From Pseudomonadota bacterium (lineage in GTDB: Bacteria; Pseudomonadota; Alphaproteobacteria; Caulobacterales; Caulobacteraceae), in the NCBI GenBank assembly GCA_023409795.1, contig JAEYQX010000255.1, positions 1-6,447 on the forward strand: 6,447 nt of DNA, written 5' to 3'. The translations under genes were made by a program, and so were the position numbers. This document shows, piece after piece, positions 1 through 5,183 of this stretch. Each line of letters begins with the position of its first letter. Positions within the stretch are counted from its first letter, which is position 1. Below the pieces are notes generated by a model that had not been told where the DNA came from, ran no database searches, and saw only the letters and a list, made by a program, of their open reading frames with translations.

Positions 1-50
1 GACGGCGACAGGTCCACCATGCCCAGGTTGGGCGTCAGGGTGGTGAAGGG
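1..50 (-). other. obg: Continuation of the obg reading frame beyond the premature stop
   Basis: Reading minus-strand codons in the same phase after the TAA at 53..51 gives PFTTLTPNLGMVDLSP, the conserved Obg switch I (G2) region that normally follows ADY. No frameshift is needed. The G3 and later motifs lie outside the window. A single base change in a TAT or TAC Tyr codon explains the stop. Confidence 0.85.
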
Positions 51-617
51 TTAGTCCGCCACCTTCGGCTTGGCCGCCGACACGGCCGACAGGAAGGTCG
101 ACTTGCCGGCATTGGGCAGGCCCGCCAGGCCGATGTCGGCGATCAGCTTCAGCCGCAGCCAGATCCAGCGTTCCTGGTATTCCTGGCCCGGGTTGGCATA
201 GGCGGGGGCCTGGTTGGTCGGCGACTTGAAGCGGGTATTGCCCCAGCCCCCGTTGCCGCCGGACAGCAGCTTGACCTTCTCGCCGGCCTTCTTCAGGTCG
301 ACCAGGACGGTTTCCTTGTCCTCGTCCAGCACCTGGGTGCCGACCGGCACGCGCAGGACCACGTCCTCGCCCTTGCCGCCGTGCATCTGGCGGCCCTGGC
401 CATGGTGGCCCGTCTGGGCCTTGAAATGCTGCTGGTAGCGATAGTCGATCAGGGTGTTCAGGCCATCCACGGCCTCTACCCAGACGTCGCCGCCCTTGCC
501 CCCGTCGCCGCCATCGGGGCCGCCGTTGGGAATGAATTTTTCGCGGCGGAAGGAGACGGCACCGGCACCGCCGGCACCCGAGCGAATATAGATCTTGGCC
601 TGGTCGAGGAACTTCAT
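51..617 (-). CDS. obg: GTPase Obg/CgtA, N-terminal part, ended by an in-frame TAA
   Basis: Obg-family GTPase acting in 50S ribosome maturation and cell-cycle or stress control; it is normally about 350 residues and essential in the bacteria tested, including Caulobacter (CgtA). The 188 residues visible begin MKFLDQAKIYIRSGAGGAGA, the classic Obg start. The glycine-rich Obg fold (about residues 2-157, with the GGPDGGDGGKGGD stretch) is followed by the G1 P-loop GLPNAGKST (166-174). The frame ends at TAA (53..51), directly after KPKVAD, where the family has Tyr of switch I (ADYPFTTL). Beyond the stop the same frame continues with family-typical sequence to the window edge, so this is a one-base nonsense change or a sequencing error, not a natural C-terminus. 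The ATG start (617..615) has AAGG a few bases upstream. No EcfG-type promoter precedes it. Family identity is certain; whether the gene is intact in the organism is not. Confidence 0.93.
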   Translation of the reverse strand: MKFLDQAKIYIRSGAGGAGAVSFRREKFIPNGGPDGGDGGKGGDVWVEAVDGLNTLIDYRYQQHFKAQTGHHGQGRQMHGGKGEDVVLRVPVGTQVLDEDKETVLVDLKKAGEKVKLLSGGNGGWGNTRFKSPTNQAPAYANPGQEYQERWIWLRLKLIADIGLAGLPNAGKSTFLSAVSAAKPKVAD

Positions 618-681
618 CGCGACCTTATGGCCGAGAAGAGCGGCGATTTACAGGCCACAGGCGAAATCCGCGCAAAGACAA

Positions 682-708
682 CCCCCCGTAACCAGGGGCT
701 ACGGGGGG
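682..708 (-). terminator. Intrinsic terminator of the entericidin gene
   Basis: There is a perfect 9-bp inverted repeat, CCCCCCGTA / TACGGGGGG (682-690 and 700-708), with a 9-nt loop. On the minus strand it is followed by TTGTCTTTG, a modest T-rich tail. It sits about 20 nt past the entericidin stop and about 65 nt before the obg start, so it separates the two minus-strand genes. The short T-tract makes the strength uncertain. Confidence 0.75.
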
Positions 709-728
709 CGCGTCCGGGGGAGGATGGC

Positions 729-869
729 TTAATTCTTGGTGTCGCGGGCGGCGTCGGAGACCGCCGAGCCAGCGGCCTGGGTGTCCTTGCCCAGACCTTC
801 AACCGTGTTGCAGGCGGCGACCGTGGTGAGCATAGCGGCCGCAGCCGCCAGGGCGAAAATCTTGCGCAT
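729..869 (-). CDS. Entericidin A/B-family small lipoprotein
   Basis: This 46-residue protein has a charged start (MRKIF), a hydrophobic Ala-rich signal core (residues 5-18) and a lipobox ending VAAC, so Cys20 is the predicted lipidated N-terminus after signal peptidase II cleavage. The mature part, starting NTVEGLGKDTQAAGSAVSDA, is the characteristic entericidin motif. Entericidins are tiny envelope lipoproteins; EcnB of E. coli is described as stationary-phase induced and bacteriolytic, while the role of alphaproteobacterial homologues is poorly defined. AGGA lies about 9 nt before the ATG. An exact EcfG promoter (945..921) lies just upstream, making this a probable GSR target, and a hairpin terminator follows. 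It sits directly behind phyK, so read-through from that operon could also express it. The family call is confident; the function in this organism is inferred only. Confidence 0.88.
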   Translation of the reverse strand: MRKIFALAAAAAMLTTVAACNTVEGLGKDTQAAGSAVSDAARDTKN

Positions 870-920
870 GGGCGTTGTTCCTAACCATCGAGTGCGACGA
901 TTGGCACTCCGTGATCAGGA

Positions 921-945
921 AACGCACCCGTGAGCCGCAGGTTCC
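921..945 (-). promoter_or_regulatory. EcfG-type promoter of the entericidin gene
   Basis: The minus strand reads GGAAC (945..941), 16 nt, CGTT (924..921), an exact match to the alphaproteobacterial EcfG/SigT consensus. The -35 box begins two bases after the phyK stop codon (950..948). Transcription should start near 914, leaving a 5' leader of about 45 nt before the ATG at 869. Confidence 0.85.
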
Positions 946-947
946 TG

Positions 948-2702
948 TCACGCTGACGGGGCGGGGGCCGGCTGGCCGGCGCGGGGCGGGGCGCGCGGGG
1001 TGGCAAAGGTCATGCGGGCCAACGAGCCCCCGCCGGGGGCCTCGACGATCTCGGCCTTGCCCCTCAGCTGCTTGGCAAAGGCGTCCATCAGGGTGCGGCC
1101 CACCCCGGTGAACTCGACGCCGGCCAGGCCCGGTCCATCGTCCTGGACCTCCAGGATGCTGGTGTCGCCCATCACCTTGAAGCGCACCACCAGATGGCCG
1201 CCGCGCCCGGCGAAGGCGTGTTTCTGGGCATTGGTCAGGGCCTCGACCAGCCACAGGGCGACCGGGGCCAGGCGGTCGGGGTCGATGGTGATCTGGTCCG
1301 CCTCGACCTGACTGGTCACCAGGGGGCCGCGGATGGATTCACTGGCCACCAGCTGGCCGACCAGCTCGTGGAAGAAGGTGCGACTGTCGGCATCGCGGAT
1401 GTCGCCGCTCTGGTAGAGGGTGCGATAGATCAGGGCCAGGGCGGTGATCCGCTGGCGCGTATCGCCCAGGGCCGCCTGGGCGGCGGGATCTGCCACCGTC
1501 CTTTGCTGCATCGACAGCAGGGACGAGATGATCTGCAGGTTGTTCTTCACCCGGTGGTGGATCTCGCGCATCAGCGCGTCCTTCTCGTCCAGGGCATCCA
1601 GCAGGTCGCGGTCGCGGTTGGAGATGGTCTCGCCCAGGGTCCCCAGGGTGCGGGCCAGGTTGCGGATCTCGGCCGGGGCGTGCTCGGCCTGGACCGGGCG
1701 CACCGAGAAGCGGCCGCGGGTATAGATGGCGGCGATCCGCTCCAGGTAGGCCAGCCAGCGGATGACGATCCGCTCGGACAGCAGCATGACCGCGACAAAG
1801 GTGACGACCCAGGTCACCAGTGGCAGCAGCATGGAGCCGATCGGGTTCAGCCGGGCCCAGGACAGGACCCCCTGCGCCGGTGCGCCCAGGACCACATAGA
1901 CATCGCGCGCCACCAGTCTTGAGGCGGCATAGTCAAAGCGCGGACCCCCGGCGGTGGCGGCGGTGAAGATGCTGACATTCTGGTCCTGGGGCGAGCGCAG
2001 GACGCTGGGCATGGCGTCGGCCTCGAAGGTAAAGGCCCCGGCATCGGTGGCGGTCAGGATCTGGCCGCGCGCATTGATCAGGGCTGTCTGCGACCCGGGC
2101 GGCAGCGAGGGGTCGTCATTGGACGGCTGCAGGCTGGCGATGGGGATCTCGGCGATGATCGCCCCCTCGAACCCGCCCAGCGGCCGCTCGGAGCGGACGG
2201 CGACCAGCAGCGTGTCGGGCAGTTCGTCCAGCCGGCTTATGACGACCTTTTCGCCAGCCTTCAGCCGCTGGAACCAGGGGCGGTGGTCCACTGTCGTGCC
2301 GGTGACCGGGTTGTCGGGGCTGACCGCGCTGCTCTGCGAGGCGCAGGTCAGGCGGCCCGTGGCATTATAGCGCTTCAGCCCCTGCAGGCTGTCGATGCGG
2401 CCGACCAGGGCGGTCAGGCGCGGCTCGCAATAGAAGCCGTCCGCCTCGGGCGAGAGGGTCTCGAGCAGGACCAGGGTGCTGTCGATCTGGCTGCGGGCCT
2501 CCGAGGCGCTGCGCAGGGCGGCCCGGCGCAGGTCGATGCGGCGTTCCTCGGCCTGGTGCTGGAACCCGCTCTGGGTCTGGACGGCGCTGAACAGCAGGAT
2601 GGGCAGCAGGGCCGCGGCCATGGCCAGGCCCATCCGAAAGCGAATGCCGTGGATGTTGGTGCGTCGGAACCAGCGTCCGAGGTCGCGACCACCTGCCGTC
2701 AC
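948..2702 (-). CDS. phyK: PhyK-type sensor histidine kinase (HisKA_2/HWE)
   Basis: Membrane sensor kinase that phosphorylates PhyR to switch on the general stress response. From the GTG start (2702) it has 584 residues: an Arg-rich cytoplasmic N-terminus, TM1 (about 24-41), an extracytoplasmic sensor domain (about 42-285), TM2 (about 287-309), a HAMP-like linker, and a HisKA_2 dimerisation domain with EIHHRVKNNLQ (380-390, likely phospho-His383). The ATPase domain has N-box EALTNAQKHAF (487-497) and G-box DDGPGL (521-526). A Pro/Ala-rich tail ends the protein. The sensor domain holds Cys92 (GFYCEP) and Cys120; a periplasmic Cys is reported as functionally important in C. crescentus PhyK. The GTG lies two bases after the ecfG stop, implying translational coupling; an ATG at 2633 (561 residues) would cut into the positively charged flank of TM1 and is less attractive. 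The identity rests on domain order and on linkage to nepR-ecfG-phyR. Confidence 0.88.
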   Translation of the reverse strand: MTAGGRDLGRWFRRTNIHGIRFRMGLAMAAALLPILLFSAVQTQSGFQHQAEERRIDLRRAALRSASEARSQIDSTLVLLETLSPEADGFYCEPRLTALVGRIDSLQGLKRYNATGRLTCASQSSAVSPDNPVTGTTVDHRPWFQRLKAGEKVVISRLDELPDTLLVAVRSERPLGGFEGAIIAEIPIASLQPSNDDPSLPPGSQTALINARGQILTATDAGAFTFEADAMPSVLRSPQDQNVSIFTAATAGGPRFDYAASRLVARDVYVVLGAPAQGVLSWARLNPIGSMLLPLVTWVVTFVAVMLLSERIVIRWLAYLERIAAIYTRGRFSVRPVQAEHAPAEIRNLARTLGTLGETISNRDRDLLDALDEKDALMREIHHRVKNNLQIISSLLSMQQRTVADPAAQAALGDTRQRITALALIYRTLYQSGDIRDADSRTFFHELVGQLVASESIRGPLVTSQVEADQITIDPDRLAPVALWLVEALTNAQKHAFAGRGGHLVVRFKVMGDTSILEVQDDGPGLAGVEFTGVGRTLMDAFAKQLRGKAEIVEAPGGGSLARMTFATPRAPPRAGQPAPAPSA

Positions 2703-2704
2703 GG

Positions 2705-3313
2705 TCAATCTCGCTTGGTGCCGCTCAGCCGGTCCGCATCGGCAAGAATGGAACCCATGGCCTCGCCCGCAGCCTTGCCATCGCGGCTGTAGCCCCCGCG
2801 CTCCAGCGTGGCCTGGATGGCCTTGCGGGCTCGCGACACCCGGCTTTTGACCGTGCCGACGGCGCACTGGCAGATTTCGGCCGCCTCTTCATAGGCAAAG
2901 CCGCCGGCACCGACCAGGATCAGGGCCTCGCGCTGTTCCTCGGGCAGGGTCTTCAGCGCCTGGCGCAGTTCGTCCAGGGCAATCGGGGCCTCGGGGTCGT
3001 CGACCGCGACCAGGGTGCGTTCGGCGGCTTCCTGGTCCAGCTGGGACTGGCGCCACGAGCGGCGCTTTTCCGAATAGAACTGGTTGCGCAGGATCATGAA
3101 GGTCCAGGCCTTCATGTTGGTGCCCATCTGATAGCTGGCCCGGGCATCCCAGGCCTTCATCATGGCTTCCTGGGCCAGGTCGTCCGCCGCAGTGGCGTCG
3201 CCGGTCAGGGTCCGGGCAAAGGCGCGCAGGTGGGGAATGAGGGTAACCAGCTCGGCCTTGAAGCTGGCGTCGTCAGCAGACGGGGGCTTTGGTGGCGCAC
3301 CAGTACTAGTCAT
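2705..3313 (-). CDS. ecfG: ECF sigma factor EcfG/SigT (general stress response)
   Basis: RNA polymerase sigma factor of the EcfG (ECF15) group, called SigT in Caulobacter, which directs transcription from GGAAC-N16/17-CGTT promoters. The 202 residues show region 2 (about 22-85), including LRAFARTLTGDATAADDLAQ and the WTFMILRNQFYSEKRR segment (70-85). Region 4 (about 115-168) has LPEEQREAL and the helix-turn-helix segment EEAAEICQCAVGTVKSR. The stretch after about 172 is a short tail, slightly longer than region 4 alone requires. The ATG overlaps the nepR stop (ATGA, 3313..3310), a typical anti-sigma/sigma coupling. No separate promoter is seen, so it should be transcribed from the EcfG-dependent promoter ahead of nepR, closing a positive feedback loop. 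Free sigma is held by NepR until phosphorylated PhyR removes it. Identity is strong from sequence plus context. Confidence 0.94.
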   Translation of the reverse strand: MTSTGAPPKPPSADDASFKAELVTLIPHLRAFARTLTGDATAADDLAQEAMMKAWDARASYQMGTNMKAWTFMILRNQFYSEKRRSWRQSQLDQEAAERTLVAVDDPEAPIALDELRQALKTLPEEQREALILVGAGGFAYEEAAEICQCAVGTVKSRVSRARKAIQATLERGGYSRDGKAAGEAMGSILADADRLSGTKRD

Positions 3314-3513
3314 TGCGCCTCCCCGGGCGGCGTTTTTTCATCGGCACGTCTGAGGATAGCCAGGAATTCGTCCGGAATCGGTTCGTTCACGACCTCATCG
3401 AACATATGGCGAAGCTTAACGCCAATGGCCTGCTGACGCAGTCTTACTTCTTCAAGCCCCTCCGTCCCGTCGGGAATGTCGGGGCGAGGGTCTGCTTGCT
3501 TGGGATCCATCAT
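3310..3513 (-). CDS. nepR: Anti-sigma factor NepR
   Basis: Small cytoplasmic anti-sigma factor that binds EcfG, and alternatively the sigma-like domain of phospho-PhyR (partner switching). It has 67 residues. The conserved core is about residues 22-57: helix 1 (RLRQQAIGVKLRHMFDEVV), the EPIP linker (44-47) and helix 2 (PDEFLAILRRAD). The flanking tails are polar and Pro/Asp-rich, as expected for intrinsically disordered NepR ends. The gene opens with tandem ATGATG, so Met1 or Met2 may be used; an in-frame TAA at 3519..3517 rules out a longer protein. No clear Shine-Dalgarno sequence precedes it. It is first in the nepR-ecfG-phyK operon and overlaps ecfG by 4 nt. An exact EcfG promoter lies about 50 nt upstream. 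Confidence 0.93.
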   Translation of the reverse strand: MMDPKQADPRPDIPDGTEGLEEVRLRQQAIGVKLRHMFDEVVNEPIPDEFLAILRRADEKTPPGEAQ

Positions 3514-3562
3514 TGATTACGGTCGCCGCCCAACCTAGTGTTCTTGTATATGGGAGAGTGAG

Positions 3563-3587
3563 AACGTCACTTTCCTCCGATAGTTCC
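3563..3587 (-). promoter_or_regulatory. EcfG-type promoter of nepR-ecfG-phyK
   Basis: The minus strand reads GGAAC (3587..3583), 16 nt, CGTT (3566..3563). A start near 3556 would give a leader of about 43 nt to the nepR ATG. It implies autoregulation of the sigma factor operon. Its -35 box is 40 bp from that of the divergent phyR promoter. Confidence 0.88.
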
Positions 3588-3627
3588 TAGTTCGGGTGAA
3601 AAATATGCTCAAGCTTACCCTCGGCGG

Positions 3628-3652
3628 GGAACCGTTGAGCTAGGGACACGTT
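3628..3652 (+). promoter_or_regulatory. EcfG-type promoter of phyR
   Basis: The plus strand reads GGAAC (3628-3632), 16 nt, CGTT (3649-3652), an exact consensus match. A start near 3660 would leave a leader of about 45 nt before the phyR ATG at 3704. An AT-rich patch (about 3597-3615) lies between the two divergent promoters; no further operator is evident. Confidence 0.88.
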
Positions 3653-3703
3653 GCCACCATCGACATTGGGCCATCCCGGCCTATGTAACAGTTGGGGAAA
3701 AGC

Positions 3704-4492
3704 ATGAGTTTGTTGGCCAGACTGGCCCCGCATCTGCCCTATGTTCGTCGGTACGCCCGTGCGCTCACCGGCGACCAGACCACGGGCGACAACTATGTGC
3801 GTGTAGCCCTGGAAGCCCTGGCGGCCGGAGAGCGCCAGTTGCCGTCAGACATGACGCCGCGGGTTGCCCTCTATCATGTGTTCCACACCATCTGGTCGGC
3901 GACCGGGGCCCAGCTGGAAAGCGGCAGCCCGGACATTGGCGACGCCGCCCAGCGCCTGATGCGCATCTCGCCGCGGTCGCGTCAGGCCTTCCTGCTGACC
4001 GCCCTCGAAGGCTTCACCCCCTCCGAGGCGTCCCAGATCCTGGGCGTCGATGCCCGCGCGGTCGAGGCCCTGATCTCGGAAGCCCAGTCAGACATCGATG
4101 CCGAGCTGGCGACCGATGTCCTGATCATCGAGGACGAGGCCATCATCTCGGCCGACATTGAAAGCCTGGTGCGCGAGCTGGGCCACAAGGTGGCGGGCAC
4201 GGCCACCACCCACGACGAGGCCCTGGACGTCATCGCCTCGCATCGCCCGGGCCTGGTCCTGGCCGACATCCAGCTGGCCGATGGCTCGTCCGGCATTGAT
4301 GCGGTCAAGGACATCCTGAAGAAGATCGATGTGCCGGTGATCTTCATCACCGCCTTCCCCGAGCGGCTCCTGACCGGCGAGCGGCCCGAGCCGACCTTCC
4401 TGATCACCAAGCCCTTCCAGCCGGAAACGGTGAAGGCGGCGATCAGCCAGGCGCTCTTCTTCCACCCGTCCCGGCACCAGCAGGCCGCCTGA
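3704..4492 (+). CDS. phyR: Response regulator / anti-anti-sigma factor PhyR
   Basis: Master activator of the general stress response. It has 262 residues: an N-terminal EcfG-like domain (about 1-130; begins MSLLARLAPHLPYVRRYARA, with a region-4-like part around 88-127) fused to a C-terminal receiver domain (about 137-255). In the receiver, the acidic pair Glu143/Asp144, phospho-acceptor Asp188 (VLADIQL), Thr216 (FITAFPER) and Lys236 (ITKPF) are all present, so phosphorylation should work. Phosphorylation opens the protein and lets the sigma mimic sequester NepR. The start is ATG 3704, preceded by GGGGA; an in-frame TTG at 3692 would add four residues, and a TAA at 3686-3688 bounds the frame. 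It is divergent from nepR-ecfG-phyK with its own EcfG promoter and a strong downstream terminator. Length and domain order are standard for the family. Confidence 0.96.
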   Translation: MSLLARLAPHLPYVRRYARALTGDQTTGDNYVRVALEALAAGERQLPSDMTPRVALYHVFHTIWSATGAQLESGSPDIGDAAQRLMRISPRSRQAFLLTALEGFTPSEASQILGVDARAVEALISEAQSDIDAELATDVLIIEDEAIISADIESLVRELGHKVAGTATTHDEALDVIASHRPGLVLADIQLADGSSGIDAVKDILKKIDVPVIFITAFPERLLTGERPEPTFLITKPFQPETVKAAISQALFFHPSRHQQAA

Positions 4493-4518
4493 GGCATCAG
4501 CCCCGGACCGGACAGAAC

Positions 4519-4548
4519 AAGCCTCGCCCTGATCGGGCGGGGCTTTTT
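4519..4548 (+). terminator. Intrinsic terminator downstream of phyR
   Basis: The arms AAGCCTCGCCC and GGGCGGGGCTT form an 11-bp stem with one G-U pair and a 5-nt loop, running into a TTTTT tract (4544-4548). It lies 26 nt after the phyR stop. The membrane protein gene converges from the other side and ends at 4574; the minus-strand tail (GTTCTG after the hairpin) is weaker, so bidirectional use is possible but less certain. Confidence 0.88.
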
Positions 4549-4573
4549 CTTTGGGCGACCAGCCGGCTGGCGA

Positions 4574-4861
4574 TCAGGCCGGGGGCGGCGAGCCCGAGGT
4601 CGATGTGGCCGGGTCGGTGGAGGGGCCCTCGGCGGTATTGTTGTCAAAGGCCCGGGTCTCGGCCACGCCGGACTCACCGGCATTGCTGGCATCCAGGGCC
4701 GGGCCGTTGAGGGCGAACAGGCCCAGCAGCAGGATGGCTGCGGCCCCGGCCGAGACAATGAGGATCAGCAGGATGCGGCGACCGGGACGGCCCTGCCGCG
4801 CGTCCTGGACCTCGATCTCCTCATGATCGGCGTGGGGCGGCTCGGGTGGCACATGGGTCAT
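4574..4861 (-). CDS. Small single-pass membrane protein, probable GSR target, function unknown
   Basis: I do not recognise a named family. The 95-residue protein has an acidic, His/Pro-rich N-terminus (MTHVPPEPPHADHEEIEVQD), a basic patch (RQGRPGRR, 22-29), one strong transmembrane helix (about 30-51, LLILIVSAG through LLLGLFAL) and a C-terminal tail of about 44 residues rich in Ser, Thr, Asn, Gly and Pro. By the positive-inside rule the N-terminus is cytoplasmic and the low-complexity tail periplasmic. There is no lipobox or cleavable signal. AGGA lies 6-7 nt before the ATG (4861..4859). It is convergent with phyR and divergent from the sRNA gene. An exact EcfG promoter stands just upstream (4927..4903), which argues that the ORF is real and stress-induced. 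Confidence 0.8.
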   Translation of the reverse strand: MTHVPPEPPHADHEEIEVQDARQGRPGRRILLILIVSAGAAAILLLGLFALNGPALDASNAGESGVAETRAFDNNTAEGPSTDPATSTSGSPPPA

Positions 4862-4902
4862 GGAAAGTCCTTTCCGGCAGGGCCTGTTTCACACCCTTGG
4901 CC

Positions 4903-4927
4903 AACGCCAGCACGGCACCGCTGTTCC
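4903..4927 (-). promoter_or_regulatory. EcfG-type promoter of the small membrane protein gene
   Basis: The minus strand reads GGAAC (4927..4923), 16 nt, CGTT (4906..4903). Transcription from about 4896 would give a leader of about 35 nt before the ATG at 4861. Its -35 box is 26 bp from that of the divergent sRNA promoter. Confidence 0.85.
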
Positions 4928-4953
4928 CCGGCGCGATAAGATGCTCCTGTCAG

Positions 4954-4978
4954 GGAACCGGGTTACGCCTTGGCCGTT
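4954..4978 (+). promoter_or_regulatory. EcfG-type promoter of the gsrN-like sRNA
   Basis: The plus strand reads GGAAC (4954-4958), 16 nt, CGTT (4975-4978). The expected transcription start is about 4984-4986. No protein gene starts within 200 nt downstream, but an intrinsic terminator lies about 100 nt away, so the product is most simply a small RNA. Confidence 0.87.
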
Positions 4979-4984
4979 GTCATG

Positions 4985-5094
4985 ATGCGGAGGCGGCCTT
5001 GCCCCCCAACTTGACCGGCCCTGCCGGTTTGCTGCCTCTGCACCTCATTCTCGATGATGCCACCTGAGCGGGCCCCAAGGGTCCGCTTTTTTTT
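4985..5094 (+). ncRNA. gsrN: GsrN-like general stress response small RNA
   Basis: This is a promoter-to-terminator unit of about 105-110 nt without a convincing ORF. A long-range stem pairs TGCGGAGGC (4986-4994) with GCCTCTGCA (5034-5042): 9 bp with one G-U. Inside it is a 6-bp hairpin, ACCGGC/GCCGGT (5014-5019 and 5023-5028). Between them lies a single-stranded CTTGCCCCCCAACTT segment with six consecutive C. A linker of about 25 nt leads to the terminator hairpin. C. crescentus GsrN, as I recall it, is a SigT-dependent RNA of similar size (about 106 nt) with an exposed C-rich loop in its 5' half that pairs with target mRNAs such as katG, and it is processed into 5' and 3' pieces. Size, promoter class, C-rich loop and closeness to the GSR core all fit. 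The exact start and the homology are inferred, not verified by alignment. Confidence 0.78.
5067..5094 (+). terminator. Intrinsic terminator of the sRNA
   Basis: The arms GCGGGCCC (5068-5075) and GGGTCCGC (5079-5086) form an 8-bp stem with one G-U pair, extendable by A5067-T5087, with a 3-nt CAA loop. Eight consecutive T follow (5087-5094). This is the strongest terminator in the window. Confidence 0.92.
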
Positions 5095-5183
5095 GGCCTG
5101 CGCCCGGCCGCGACACCTCGACATCGGCGCGCCAAGAGTGGCCTACTGTCCTGACAGGCCCGGGCAGCGGGAGGGAGGACATC

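Larger units (their letters stand above)
4862..5183. other. 322-nt intergenic region: two divergent EcfG promoters and the sRNA gene
   Basis: This stretch without a protein gene holds, left to right, the leader and promoter of the membrane protein gene (minus), a 26-bp spacer, the sRNA promoter (plus), the sRNA and its terminator, and about 89 nt of GC-rich leader for the MDR gene in which I recognise no clear promoter. It is accounted for except for that last part. Confidence 0.8.

Noticed and set aside
877..881. Extra GGAAC on the minus strand just upstream of the entericidin ATG
   Set aside because: It overlaps the Shine-Dalgarno and has no CGTT 16-17 nt downstream; not a second promoter.
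1194..1922. Plus-strand ORF of 242 codons opposite phyK
   Set aside because: It is a shadow frame of the kinase gene; low-complexity Gly/Gln/Asp composition, no domain, no promoter or SD.
3982..4758. Minus-strand ORF of 258 codons across the end of phyR
   Set aside because: It is antisense to phyR and crosses the phyR terminator and the membrane protein gene in another frame; Pro/Arg-rich, no recognisable fold.
4982..5014. Short ORF beginning ATGATGCGG at the 5' end of the sRNA (about 9-10 codons)
   Set aside because: It has no SD, would be leaderless or start before the predicted transcript, and occupies the paired arm and C-rich loop; more simply part of a structured RNA.
5095..5183. Possible sigma-70-like promoter (TCGACA ... 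TACTGT) ahead of the oxidoreductase
   Set aside because: The spacing is about 20 nt and both boxes are poor; not supportable from sequence alone.
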